This document shows positions 50,559 to 59,636 of a DNA stretch of 64,000 bases, one piece after another. Where the stretch lies: contig NZ_BAABHD010000077.1 in assembly GCF_039541915.1 (NCBI RefSeq), positions 1 through 64,000 on the forward strand. Reading direction: 5' to 3'. The number at the start of each line of letters is the position of its first letter. Positions within the stretch are counted from its first letter, which is position 1. The notes beneath the pieces are model-generated. The model ran no database searches. It was not told the origin of the DNA and saw only the letters and a program-made list of their open reading frames with translations. The position numbers and the translations under genes are program-made. Source of the DNA: Nibrella saemangeumensis (GTDB taxonomy: Bacteria; Bacteroidota; Bacteroidia; Cytophagales; Spirosomataceae).

Positions 50559-51533
50559 TCACTCCTGCATAAAAAAAGTGGGCTTCCATGATTGAAGACC
50601 GCCCAGTCGTTCCTTGAACGTGAATAAGCCCTTATAGTTCTCTTCCTCCTCCTGTACGGGGGCCGAAACACCCAGGTCCAGCATGGAGATATTCCGGCTC
50701 TGACAAAAACTGTATAAGCCCGCATTCAGAAGCACCGAGGGGCTATAGGTATTGAAGCTTTGGGGACTGGCAGGGTAGAGATGATTGAGAATACCATATG
50801 TAACCAATACCGCCACACCCACCGCAGCCAATTCCCCTTGTATCCGCACCGTAAAGAGAAAGTAGCGCTCCGGAAATAGGTTAAAATAACGGTTCAGCTG
50901 GTCCAGCGATAAAGAAAGCGGCTTTTGTTTCTCCTGCCGGCAGCGTTTAATAAAAGCATACGCTTCCGGCAGGGCGGTTACCGGTTCCTGCTGAACTGTA
51001 AAACCGGCCTTCTGGCATTTTCGTAGCCTTCGTATATGGGAAGCGTGCAGGTGTTCGGTAAAAGGAGACCCCGTAACGGGAACATGGTGGTTTAGTTGAT
51101 TGTAAACTAATGAATACCCAAAGCCAGGCAGCACATTCCTTAACCATGTATTTACGTCAGGAGTATAGGCATCCGGGCATTGCAGCCACTGTACCTGTGT
51201 GATACCCTGCGCCCGCAAATGAAACTGGAAGTGATTCAAAAAAACCAATGCAGTGGCCTCAGGTAAACTCTGACGCAGTTGTACCCCGCCAAAAGGTGCC
51301 CGCCAGGGGGAAAGCGCCAACGAATTATGTAAGAAAAAATGCGCCAGGCCATCCAGCTGACCGGTTTGCCTGTTCACCAGCACAAACATCTGCCAATTGG
51401 GACCGGCCTGTAGGGCAACGTGCCCGGGTTGCAGATAAAGGAATACATCAAACGAAAAGGCAGGTATAGACCTCCTCTCGGTGGCCGTGGTCAGGCATCG
51501 GATTTCATATGTATCTCCCAATCCTTCGGGCAT
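50559..51533 (-). CDS. GNAT/FemAB-like acyltransferase
   Basis: A 324-residue protein with the double-GNAT fold of FemAB/BioF2-like acyltransferases. The first half shows HFFLHNSLALSPWRAPFGG, and the second half shows RRLRKCQKAGFTV (about residue 175) and GILNHLYPASP. Members transfer amino-acyl or acyl groups to amino sugars or peptidoglycan. It follows an FdtA-like cupin gene by five bases, so acylation of an amino- or keto-deoxysugar of the surface glycan is a likely role. Donor and acceptor unknown. Confidence 0.75.
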   Translation of the reverse strand: MPEGLGDTYEIRCLTTATERRSIPAFSFDVFLYLQPGHVALQAGPNWQMFVLVNRQTGQLDGLAHFFLHNSLALSPWRAPFGGVQLRQSLPEATALVFLNHFQFHLRAQGITQVQWLQCPDAYTPDVNTWLRNVLPGFGYSLVYNQLNHHVPVTGSPFTEHLHASHIRRLRKCQKAGFTVQQEPVTALPEAYAFIKRCRQEKQKPLSLSLDQLNRYFNLFPERYFLFTVRIQGELAAVGVAVLVTYGILNHLYPASPQSFNTYSPSVLLNAGLYSFCQSRNISMLDLGVSAPVQEEEENYKGLFTFKERLGGLQSWKPTFFMQE

Positions 51534-51538
51534 CTCCG

Positions 51539-51967
51539 CTAACTAAGTTCCCTGAACTCCGAATAGTTTCTTATATAGTCCGCTTCATCAAATACATTGG
51601 AAGTCAGGCAGCACAGGATGGCATCTGATGATGGATGAACGGTAATCCAGCAGAGCGGGGGGATGAAAAGTCCATGGTTGGGCGCTGCCAGTTGGAAGGT
51701 TCGTTCTCCCTGCCGGGTTTCAGTTTCTACCCGCACACGTCCCTGTAACACGACCAGCAATTCCTGCGTGGTGCGGTGGGCGTGTCCGCCACGTTCAGTT
51801 CCCGGCTCAGCGGCAAAGACCCAGAAGACCCGTTTAACGGCAAACGGTAATCCGTTTTCATCCTGCGTGGAGATCAGTGTACCGGTGGCATCCGCTATAA
51901 GACGAAAAGGTATAAGGTGCGGTTCCGAAGAAATCATCCCTGGAAATTCTGGTACAATCAATGCCAA
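51539..51967 (-). CDS. FdtA/WxcM-like sugar isomerase (cupin)
   Basis: A 142-residue cupin with the FdtA/WxcM signature RGGHAHRTTQE (about residues 58-68) and GLFIPPLCW. Relatives are dTDP-4-keto-6-deoxyglucose 3,4-ketoisomerases that lead to amino-deoxyhexoses. The GNAT-like gene that follows could acylate the product, as in the Qui3NAc or Fuc3NAc pathways. The required aminotransferase is not next to it. A minus-strand -7-like TAAGTTTG lies at 51982-51975 without a clear -33. Confidence 0.82.
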   Translation of the reverse strand: MALIVPEFPGMISSEPHLIPFRLIADATGTLISTQDENGLPFAVKRVFWVFAAEPGTERGGHAHRTTQELLVVLQGRVRVETETRQGERTFQLAAPNHGLFIPPLCWITVHPSSDAILCCLTSNVFDEADYIRNYSEFRELS

Positions 51968-52015
51968 AAGCCGGCAAACTTACTCCGTCAACAAACTCTT
52001 TTAGGCTAAGATCAA

Positions 52016-52903
52016 CTATTTACGCTTCTTTCGTTTGCACAGTTGTTCGTATACCAATTGAATAATGCCGTCTTTCAGTCCCAGATCAGGCACCACAATC
52101 TGCTGGGCTCCAGCCCATTCCATCGCGCAGATATAGATCTCTGCGGCTGGTACAATCACATCGGCGCGGTCGGCATTGAGCCGGAGTTTGTTGATCCGGT
52201 CGTCCAGCGTAAAGCCGGCAATGTACTCCTTCATTCGTTTGATCTCTGCCAGCGTAGTGCTCGTCTCCGACAATTTTGATACCAGATTGAACAATTTGCT
52301 GATGTTACCCCCGGTTCCTACCGCAATAACTTCGCGGGACTGATCTACGTTTTCCTCAATCCAGGACTCCATTTTTTTCCAGGCCCCTTTCGTCTCTTTG
52401 CCCTCCAGCAGCCGTACTGAACCGATTTTGAAAGACTTTGAATTAATCTTCTGCCGGTTGATATACAGGTTAAGTTCTGTACTACCCCCACCCACGTCGA
52501 TATGAAGGAACTGGCGGTCGTCGAGCGCCTGAACAACCACATTATTAATGAGCTCGGCTTCTTTTTGTCCGTCGATAATATGAATGGGTATGCCCGTTAC
52601 CGCTTTAATGTGGCCGGCGACTTCGTGGCCATTTCCGGATTCGCGCATGGCGGAAGTGGCGCAGGCCATATACGCTTCAACCTCATGCAGTTCAATCAGG
52701 AGCTTATATACCTGCATCAGCTTGGTCGTACGGTCGATGCTCTCCGGCGTCAGGGCACCGAAGGTAAATACATCATGACCGAGCCGGAGCGGGAACCGGA
52801 CGTATTCGACCTTTTTAAAACTAACGACTTCTTCATCATGAAGTACGGTCGAAATCTGCATTCTGGCTGCGTTGGAGCCGATATCAATAGCAGCGATTTT
52901 CAA
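52016..52903 (-). CDS. ppx: Ppx/GppA family phosphatase
   Basis: The protein hydrolyses polyphosphate or pppGpp in known relatives. The ASKHA-fold motifs are AAIDIGSNAARM (3-14), the central ATSAMRES, FLHIDVGGGSTEL (phosphate loop) and VGTGGNISKL. It corresponds to the short two-domain version of about 300 residues without the C-terminal HD extension. No ATG is available. A TTG at 52903 gives MKIAAIDIGSN, the usual family start. The longer frame from TTG 52939 would begin inside a -7-like box (TATCTTTG, 52944-52937). Confidence 0.9.
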   Translation of the reverse strand: MKIAAIDIGSNAARMQISTVLHDEEVVSFKKVEYVRFPLRLGHDVFTFGALTPESIDRTTKLMQVYKLLIELHEVEAYMACATSAMRESGNGHEVAGHIKAVTGIPIHIIDGQKEAELINNVVVQALDDRQFLHIDVGGGSTELNLYINRQKINSKSFKIGSVRLLEGKETKGAWKKMESWIEENVDQSREVIAVGTGGNISKLFNLVSKLSETSTTLAEIKRMKEYIAGFTLDDRINKLRLNADRADVIVPAAEIYICAMEWAGAQQIVVPDLGLKDGIIQLVYEQLCKRKKRK

Positions 52904-53051
52904 TTTCTTGTCGTTTGATACCTTGTCAAAAACGGTCAAAGATACTAATTTTATGATGGTCTCCTTGCCCTGTCTAAATCAGAATAAACGCAGCGCAAAG
53001 GTAAACGAAGACCTATCAAGCGAAAAAACAGGTGAAAACCTGCTATATATT

Positions 53052-53080
53052 TTTGTTTGGTAGAATAACTTTTATTTTTG
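53052..53080 (+). promoter_or_regulatory. Possible promoter of the carbamoyltransferase unit
   Basis: A -7 TATTTTTG (53073-53080) is preceded by TTTG (53052-53055) at 17 bp, slightly short of the usual 19-21 bp. A second TATTTTTG at 53048-53055 is an alternative. Confidence 0.4.
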
Positions 53081-53105
53081 GCCGATTAGTACAGTTCAAC
53101 CCTGC

Positions 53106-54968
53106 ATGACTATTTTAGGAATATCCGCGTTCTATCATGACTCGGCTGCGGCTCTGATAGAAGATGGACGGATTGTGGCGGCTGCTCAGGAAGAGCGCTT
53201 TACCCGGAAAAAGCATGACCCGAACTTTCCGGCCAATGCTGTTCAATATTGCCTTCAATATGGTGGAACTACGCTGAATCAGCTGGACGCCATTGTTTTT
53301 TATGATAAACCCCTGCTGAAGTTTGAGCGGCTGCTGGAGACATATTATACGTTTGCGCCGAAAGGAATTTCATCGTTCCTGATGGCTATACCCGTCTGGC
53401 TGAAGGAAAAGCTCTTTTTGAAACGGCTGATCCGGGAGGAGCTGGAAAAGCTGGGCTACGATCCGAAGAAAAAAGTAAAGTTGTTGTTTCCGGAACACCA
53501 CTTGTCTCACGCAGCCAGTGCCTTCTATCCCTCGGCTTTTGAGCGGGCGGCTATTATGACCATTGATGGGGTAGGCGAATGGGCTACGGCTTCTATCTGC
53601 CTCGGTGAAGGGAAAAATATCTCAATCCTGAAGGAGTTGCGGTTTCCGCATTCGCTCGGGCTTCTTTATTCGGCGTTCACCTATTTTTTAGGCTTCAAGG
53701 TAAATTCGGGTGAATATAAGCTGATGGGGTTGGCTCCGTACGGTGACCCGCATTCGCCGGATATCGACCGGTATGTGAAAACCATCAAGGAGAAGCTGGT
53801 CGATATTAAAGAAGATGGGTCGATCTGGCTGAATCAGGCTTATTTTGATTACGCTACTGGTCTGCGAATGGTCCAGGAACAGAAATGGGCCGATCTCTTT
53901 GGCTTTCCCAGGCGTAATCCGGAGGATGAACTGCAGGCGCACCATTGTAACCTGGGGCTGGCTATTCAGCAGGTGACGGAGGATATTGTAATCCAGATGG
54001 CTAAAGAAGCCCGCCGGCTGACCAACGCCAGTAACCTGGTGCTGGCGGGTGGGGTTGCCCTTAATTGCGTGGCCAATGGCAAGCTCCAGAAGTCAGGGGT
54101 ATTCGACGAAATATTTATCCAGCCGGCGGCCGGTGATGCCGGTGGCGCTTTAGGCGCGGCTTTGGCTGCGTACCATATCTATTACGGCAAGGAACGCATC
54201 ATTGATTATGAACGCGATGCCATGCGGGGCTCGTACCTGGGGCCTACATTTTCGGACCTTGATGTGGAGTTGATGGCCCGTAAGTATAAGGCGACTTATA
54301 CCTCATTTGATGATTTCAACATATTAAGTAGAGAAGTAGCAAAAATTCTGGCCGACGGTAATGTAGTTGGCTGGGTGCAGGGCCGTATGGAATTCGGTCC
54401 TCGTGCCCTGGGAGGGCGTAGCATTCTGGGTGACCCGCGCAATGCTGAGATGCAGAAGAAGCTGAACCTGAAGATCAAATATCGGGAGTCGTTCCGGCCG
54501 TTTGCGCCCTCGGTGCTGGCCGAAGACTGCGCCGAGTATTTTGACTACAATGGCCCGTCGCCGTATATGCTGCTGGTGCATCCGGTCGTCGAAAAACGGC
54601 GGACCGAATTGCCAGCCAATTACGACTCGTTCCCGTTGCGGGAGAAGTTATACTACCAGCGGTCCGACCTGCCGTCGATTACGCATATCGACTTTTCGGC
54701 CCGAATTCAGACAGTGCATAAAGATACTAACCCACGCTATTACCAGTTAATTGACGCGTTCAAGCAACTAACCGGGTACGGGGTTATTGTCAATACGAGC
54801 TTCAACGTCCGGGGAGAGCCGATTGTCTGTACGCCCGACGATGCGTATCGGTGTTTTATGCGAACCGAAATGGATTATCTGGTGGTAGGTAATTACCTGT
54901 TCGACAAAAAGAAACAGCCTGAGTGGCAGGAGAAAGATAACTGGAAAGAAGAATTTGTATTGGATTAA
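53106..54968 (+). CDS. Carbamoyltransferase (NodU/CmcH family)
   Basis: A 620-residue O-carbamoyltransferase that moves a carbamoyl group from carbamoyl phosphate, through carbamoyl-AMP, to a hydroxyl group. The N-terminal Kae1-like domain shows ILGISAFYHDSAAALI (3-18), HHLSHAASAFYPS (metal and catalytic His region, about 135), IDGVGEW and VLAGGVALNC. The C-terminal YrdC-like domain shows FGPRALGGRSILGDPR (about 430) and NTSFNVRGEPIV (about 563). It is followed by DUF5989 and SxtJ genes, a recurrent trio. The acceptor may be a surface sugar. Confidence 0.93.
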   Translation: MTILGISAFYHDSAAALIEDGRIVAAAQEERFTRKKHDPNFPANAVQYCLQYGGTTLNQLDAIVFYDKPLLKFERLLETYYTFAPKGISSFLMAIPVWLKEKLFLKRLIREELEKLGYDPKKKVKLLFPEHHLSHAASAFYPSAFERAAIMTIDGVGEWATASICLGEGKNISILKELRFPHSLGLLYSAFTYFLGFKVNSGEYKLMGLAPYGDPHSPDIDRYVKTIKEKLVDIKEDGSIWLNQAYFDYATGLRMVQEQKWADLFGFPRRNPEDELQAHHCNLGLAIQQVTEDIVIQMAKEARRLTNASNLVLAGGVALNCVANGKLQKSGVFDEIFIQPAAGDAGGALGAALAAYHIYYGKERIIDYERDAMRGSYLGPTFSDLDVELMARKYKATYTSFDDFNILSREVAKILADGNVVGWVQGRMEFGPRALGGRSILGDPRNAEMQKKLNLKIKYRESFRPFAPSVLAEDCAEYFDYNGPSPYMLLVHPVVEKRRTELPANYDSFPLREKLYYQRSDLPSITHIDFSARIQTVHKDTNPRYYQLIDAFKQLTGYGVIVNTSFNVRGEPIVCTPDDAYRCFMRTEMDYLVVGNYLFDKKKQPEWQEKDNWKEEFVLD

Positions 54969-55012
54969 TTGTTGTTCACGTGTTATATTAGTAATAAAAA
55001 ATATCCACAACT

Positions 55013-55162
55013 ATGGATTTCTTACAAGACATCTTTCAATTTCTGAGGGAACGTAAAAAGTGGTGGCTGGCTCCCATGATTATCCTGCTGCTGCTTATCG
55101 GTGTTCTGATTGTAATCGGCGGTGGTTCTGCGGTAGCTCCATTCATTTATACGTTATTCTAA
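55013..55162 (+). CDS. DUF5989 small membrane protein
   Basis: This 49-residue ORF is too short for many gene callers but is convincing. It starts MDFLQDIFQFLRERKKWWLAP (quoted in part) and has one strongly hydrophobic helix (about residues 22-45). It sits between the carbamoyltransferase and SxtJ genes, three bases before the latter's start. DUF5989 proteins repeatedly occur at this place. Its role is unknown; it may anchor or assist the carbamoyltransferase. Confidence 0.85.
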   Translation: MDFLQDIFQFLRERKKWWLAPMIILLLLIGVLIVIGGGSAVAPFIYTLF

Positions 55163-55165
55163 TCC

Positions 55166-55552
55166 ATGAATGCTATCGGAAAACTGGCTATGAATACCAC
55201 GGAGAAGGTAAAGGCTCAATTGGTCATTGTTACCGGACTGCTGGTATTGTATTTTATATTCAAGTCGGTATGGTTGCTCTACGCTGCCGTAGCCGTCGGT
55301 GTGGTAAGCCTGGCTATTCCTATTCTTGGTGATTTCCTGGTCAGGGTCTGGTTTAAACTGGCCGAGATCCTGGGAGCCATTAACGGTAAGATTATCTTAT
55401 CCCTCCTGTTCTATGTATTTTTGTTCCCCATTGCCGTTCTCTATCGGCTAACGACGAAGAATCCGATGGCGGTGAAACGAAGCGATGCAAAATCGATGTA
55501 TGCCGAGCGGAACCATACCTATACAAAGGAAGATATGGAACATACATGGTAA
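55166..55552 (+). CDS. SxtJ family membrane protein
   Basis: A 128-residue protein with two to three hydrophobic segments (about 20-36, 38-56, 75-95) and a charged C-terminal tail. SxtJ proteins were named from the saxitoxin cluster, where one lies beside a carbamoyltransferase gene. The same arrangement occurs here with DUF5989. Function is unknown, probably membrane association of the carbamoylation step. A terminator follows 24 bp downstream. Confidence 0.85.
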   Translation: MNAIGKLAMNTTEKVKAQLVIVTGLLVLYFIFKSVWLLYAAVAVGVVSLAIPILGDFLVRVWFKLAEILGAINGKIILSLLFYVFLFPIAVLYRLTTKNPMAVKRSDAKSMYAERNHTYTKEDMEHTW

Positions 55553-55576
55553 AAAAGACCGTTAAAGAGGTTATGG

Positions 55577-55606
55577 GGCGCACCGTTTGGCGGTGCGCCT
55601 TCTTTT
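55577..55606 (+). terminator. Terminator of the carbamoyltransferase unit
   Basis: GGCGCACCG (55577-55585) pairs perfectly with CGGTGCGCC (55591-55599) around a five-base loop, followed by TTCTTTTT. The loop and right arm overlap the metH promoter. Confidence 0.88.
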
Positions 55607-55618
55607 TGTTTATATTTG
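55586..55618 (+). promoter_or_regulatory. metH: Promoter of metH
   Basis: A -33 TTTG (55586-55589) and a -7 TATATTTG (55611-55618) are separated by 21 bp. The start point would be near 55625, at the first base pair of the SAM riboswitch. Confidence 0.72.
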
Positions 55619-55622
55619 TAAT

Positions 55623-55725
55623 ACTTATCGAGAAAGACAGAGGGATTGGACCCGACGAAGTCTTGGCAACCGGCTGCTCCCCGCAGAAACGGTGCCACAT
55701 TCCACCCCAGCCGGGGAAGATAAGT
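55623..55725 (+). promoter_or_regulatory. SAM-I (S-box) riboswitch upstream of metH
   Basis: P1 is ACTTATC (55623-55629) with GATAAGT (55719-55725). Conserved core elements follow: GAGGGATTGGACCC, GACGAAG, TTGGCAACC and GGTGCCACATTCC, then AAGATAAG. It should switch metH expression down when S-adenosylmethionine is plentiful. No terminator lies between the aptamer and metH. A downstream segment (55745-55757) can pair with the 5' strand of P1, which suggests an anti-P1 switch. Confidence 0.92.
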
Positions 55726-55837
55726 GTGACAGTCAACACCTGCCCTTTCTTCGATAAATTACCTGATTGACGTAGACTTTTCGGACTAACGAACCGATTA
55801 TAATTAATCGAGCTGTTAACTGCTTGTACCCTTGAAA

Positions 55838-58800
55838 ATGATTGCCAACCTCCTTCAACAGCGTATCCTCGTCCTCGACGGCGCCATGGGTACGATGATT
55901 CAGCGTTATAAGTTAACCGAAGCCGATTACCGGGGCGAACGCTTCCGGGATTGGCCGCACGACCTGAAAGGCAACAACGACCTGTTGTCTATTACGCAGC
56001 CCGACATTATCAAAGAAATTCACCGGCAGTACCTCGAAGCGGGCTCCGACATCATCGAAACCAATACCTTCAGCAGTACCTCCATCGCGATGGCCGATTA
56101 CCATATGGAGGAACTGGCCTATGAGCTGAACTTCCAGTCGGCCAGGATAGCCAAAGAATTAGTCGAGGAGTTTAACCACCAAAGCCCGGAGAAACCCCGC
56201 TTTGTGGCGGGTGCTATGGGGCCAACTAACCGCCTGGCGTCGCTTTCACCAGATGTAAATAATCCTGGCTACCGGTCTGTTACGTTTGATCAGCTGGTTG
56301 ACGCATTCTATACCCAGGCCTCCGGTTTAATTGAGGGAGGGGCGGATCTGCTTTTAGTAGAAACCATCACCGATACCCTCAATGCAAAGGCAGCCCTGTT
56401 TGCTATCGACAAATATTTTGCGGATAAGGGAACACAGCCGGTACCGATCATGATTTCCGGTACCATTACCGATGCCTCAGGGCGAACATTGTCGGGACAG
56501 ACAACCGAAGCTTTTTTGTACTCGATATCCCATCTGCCGCTGTTAAGCGTTGGGTTAAATTGCGCCCTGGGTGCCGAACTGCTGCGTCCATACGTGCAGA
56601 CGCTGGCCAAAGAAGCACCTTTCTTTACTTCGGCATATCCTAACGCAGGTCTGCCAAATGAATTTGGTGAATATGATGAGACGCCGGAAACCATGGCGTC
56701 ACAAATAGAGGGCTTTATCCGCGATGGATTTGTCAACATCGTTGGGGGTTGCTGCGGCTCAACGCCCGACCATATCCGGGCTATTGCAGCTGCAGCCGCA
56801 AAATACCCACCCCGGCAGGTTCCCCAGCCCGAACCCTACCAGAAACTTAGTGGGCTTGAACCGCTGAAAATTACAGAAACGACCAATTTTGTCAACATCG
56901 GCGAGCGGACCAACGTCACCGGATCGAAGGCCTTTGCGCGGCTGATCAAGGCGGGTGACTATGATGCCGCCCTGTCGGTAGCCCGGCAGCAGGTGGAAAA
57001 CGGCGCGCAGGTAATTGACGTAAACATGGATGAGGGCATGCTCGACTCCGTGGAGGTAATGACCACTTTCCTGAACCTGATTGCTTCCGAACCGGATATT
57101 GCCCGCGTCCCCGTTATGATCGACTCCTCAAAGTGGGAGGTCATCGAAGCTGGTCTGAAGTGTGTGCAGGGGAAAGCTATCGTCAACTCCATTTCGCTGA
57201 AAGACGGCGAGGAGAAATTCATTGAGCGGGCCCAGCTTATTAAACGCTACGGAGCAGCTGCGGTGGTGATGGCCTTTGACGAACAGGGGCAGGCCGACAA
57301 CTACGAACGGCGCATTGAGATCTGCGAACGTGCCTACCGTATTCTGGTGGACAAGGTTATGTTTCCGCCCCAGGACATCATTTTTGATCCGAACATCCTG
57401 ACCGTTGCTACGGGTATTGAGGAGCATAACAACTACGCCGTTGACTTTATTAATGCCACGCGCTGGATTAAAGAGAATCTCCCGCTGGCGAAGGTAAGTG
57501 GCGGGGTATCGAACGTTTCGTTCAGCTTCCGGGGTAACGATGTTGTTCGGGAGGCTATTCACTCGGCCTTCCTGTACCATGCTATCCGGGCCGGGCTGGA
57601 TATGGGTATTGTCAATGCAGGGCAGTTAGGGGTGTACGACGAGATACCCAAAGATTTTCTGGAACGGGTCGAAGATGTCCTGCTCAACCGCCGGCCCGAC
57701 GCTACCGAGCGCCTGGTTGAATTTGCCGAAACCGTAAAAGCGAAGGGCAAGGAAGTCGTGCAGGATGAAAGCTGGCGCAGCGATCCGGTGGGTGAGCGCC
57801 TGAAGCATGCACTGGTGAAGGGCATTACCGACTACATTGACCAGGATATTGAAGAAGCCCGGCAGCAATTTGACAAACCTCTGCAGGTGATTGAAGGGCC
57901 GCTGATGGACGGTATGAACGTGGTCGGTGATTTGTTCGGGGCGGGTAAGATGTTTCTGCCGCAGGTAGTGAAGTCGGCGCGGGTGATGAAAAAAGCCGTT
58001 GCCTATCTAATTCCTTTCATCGAAGAAGAAAAACTAAAGGGTGGCGGAGAAGCCAGACCGGTTGGTAAAATACTGCTGGCGACGGTAAAAGGCGATGTTC
58101 ACGACATCGGTAAGAACATCGTGGGCGTGGTACTGGCCTGTAATAATTACGAAATCATCGACCTGGGCGTAATGGTGTCGACCCAGAAGATCCTGGATGA
58201 AGCCCGGCGGCTCAACGTCGACATTATCGGACTGAGCGGTTTGATTACCCCCTCGCTCGACGAGATGGTAAGCGTAGCTAAGGAAATGGAACGGCAAGGC
58301 TTTACCATTCCGCTGCTGATTGGTGGCGCTACTACCTCCCGCATTCACACGGCTGTAAAAATTGATCCGCATTACTCCGGCCCTGTTGTGCACGTTCTGG
58401 ACGCCAGCCGGAGCGTACCGGTAGCCGGGCGGCTGACCAGCGAAGAAGCGGCAACACGTGACGAGATTTTTAACGATATAAAAGCCGAGTATGCGCGGCT
58501 GCGCGACGAACACGCGAAACGGCGTCAGGAAAAGAACTATATCGGTATCGCAGCCGCCCGCGACAACCGCACCGCCATTGACTGGTCGGAGTTTGAGCCT
58601 GTAAAGCCTGCTTTTTTAGGTAACCGGCTTTTTGAGGATTATCCCCTGGCCGAGATTGCCAAATACATCGACTGGACACCTTTCTTCCAGACCTGGCAAC
58701 TCCACGGCAAGTATCCCAAAATCTTTGATGATACCACCGTCGGAGCCGAAGCGCGTAAGTTATACGACGATGCCAACCGGCTGTTACAGGAGGTCATTGA

Positions 58801-59626
58801 CAGGAAGCTGCTCAAGGCAAATGCCGTGGTCGGCTTCTACCCGGCTAACTCAACCGATGACGACGTACTGCTGCATGAGTTCGACGAAGTAATCCGGGAA
58901 ATCCCCTGCGAACGGCATGGCTCCCACACCCACCTGGAGTACAAACTCAGTAGAACGGAGTTGCAATCCGTTCCCAACACCCGTACCGCCGGAGCACTGG
59001 TATACGATACCAAAGCCGTGATACACTTCCTGCGTCAGCAGAACCAGAAAGCTGCTAATCTGCCCAACTTGTGCCTGGCCGACTTTGTCGCTCCGCTGGA
59101 GACCGGGCGGGAAGATTACATCGGTATGTTTGCCGTAACGGCCGGTATCGGTATTGAAAAGCTGATTGAGGAGTATGAGCGGGATCACGACGACTACAAC
59201 AGCATCATGATCAAAGCCATTGCTGACCGGCTGGCCGAAGCTTTTGCTGAATTGATGCACCAGCGGGTTCGTAAAGAGATTTGGGGGTACCAGCCCGATG
59301 AAACCCTGTCGAACGAAGACCTCATTTCTGAAAAATACCAGGGCATCCGGCCCGCACCCGGTTATCCGGCCTGCCCGGACCATACCGAGAAACAGCTTCT
59401 GTTTGACCTGCTGGATGCCGGACAGGCGGGTATTACGCTGACGGAAAGTTTTGCTATGTATCCGGCTTCGTCGGTAAGCGGCTTTTACTTTTCGCACCCG
59501 GCCTCCCGGTACTTTGCCGTTGGGAAGATCAGCCGGGATCAGGTCCTGGATTATGCCCAGCGGAAAGCCATGCCGGTAGAAGAGATCGAGCGCTGGTTGG
59601 CCCCGGTGCTCAGCTATGATGCCTGA
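55838..59626 (+). CDS. metH: Cobalamin-dependent methionine synthase
   Basis: The 1262-residue enzyme transfers the methyl group of 5-methyltetrahydrofolate through cobalamin to homocysteine. All four modules are present. The homocysteine/zinc barrel has Cys in GLNCALG (about 241) and GGCCGST (about 303). The folate barrel starts near TNFVNIGERTNVTGS. The cobalamin domain has DVHDIGKNIVG (about 752-762, lower ligand His) and SGLITPSLDEM. The C-terminal reactivation domain binds SAM (RPAPGYPACPDH near 1170). Length is standard. ATG 55838 is preferred over an upstream TTG at 55832. It is regulated by the SAM-I riboswitch. Confidence 0.97.
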   Translation: MIANLLQQRILVLDGAMGTMIQRYKLTEADYRGERFRDWPHDLKGNNDLLSITQPDIIKEIHRQYLEAGSDIIETNTFSSTSIAMADYHMEELAYELNFQSARIAKELVEEFNHQSPEKPRFVAGAMGPTNRLASLSPDVNNPGYRSVTFDQLVDAFYTQASGLIEGGADLLLVETITDTLNAKAALFAIDKYFADKGTQPVPIMISGTITDASGRTLSGQTTEAFLYSISHLPLLSVGLNCALGAELLRPYVQTLAKEAPFFTSAYPNAGLPNEFGEYDETPETMASQIEGFIRDGFVNIVGGCCGSTPDHIRAIAAAAAKYPPRQVPQPEPYQKLSGLEPLKITETTNFVNIGERTNVTGSKAFARLIKAGDYDAALSVARQQVENGAQVIDVNMDEGMLDSVEVMTTFLNLIASEPDIARVPVMIDSSKWEVIEAGLKCVQGKAIVNSISLKDGEEKFIERAQLIKRYGAAAVVMAFDEQGQADNYERRIEICERAYRILVDKVMFPPQDIIFDPNILTVATGIEEHNNYAVDFINATRWIKENLPLAKVSGGVSNVSFSFRGNDVVREAIHSAFLYHAIRAGLDMGIVNAGQLGVYDEIPKDFLERVEDVLLNRRPDATERLVEFAETVKAKGKEVVQDESWRSDPVGERLKHALVKGITDYIDQDIEEARQQFDKPLQVIEGPLMDGMNVVGDLFGAGKMFLPQVVKSARVMKKAVAYLIPFIEEEKLKGGGEARPVGKILLATVKGDVHDIGKNIVGVVLACNNYEIIDLGVMVSTQKILDEARRLNVDIIGLSGLITPSLDEMVSVAKEMERQGFTIPLLIGGATTSRIHTAVKIDPHYSGPVVHVLDASRSVPVAGRLTSEEAATRDEIFNDIKAEYARLRDEHAKRRQEKNYIGIAAARDNRTAIDWSEFEPVKPAFLGNRLFEDYPLAEIAKYIDWTPFFQTWQLHGKYPKIFDDTTVGAEARKLYDDANRLLQEVIDRKLLKANAVVGFYPANSTDDDVLLHEFDEVIREIPCERHGSHTHLEYKLSRTELQSVPNTRTAGALVYDTKAVIHFLRQQNQKAANLPNLCLADFVAPLETGREDYIGMFAVTAGIGIEKLIEEYERDHDDYNSIMIKAIADRLAEAFAELMHQRVRKEIWGYQPDETLSNEDLISEKYQGIRPAPGYPACPDHTEKQLLFDLLDAGQAGITLTESFAMYPASSVSGFYFSHPASRYFAVGKISRDQVLDYAQRKAMPVEEIERWLAPVLSYDA

Positions 59627-59636
59627 CAATGCAGCT

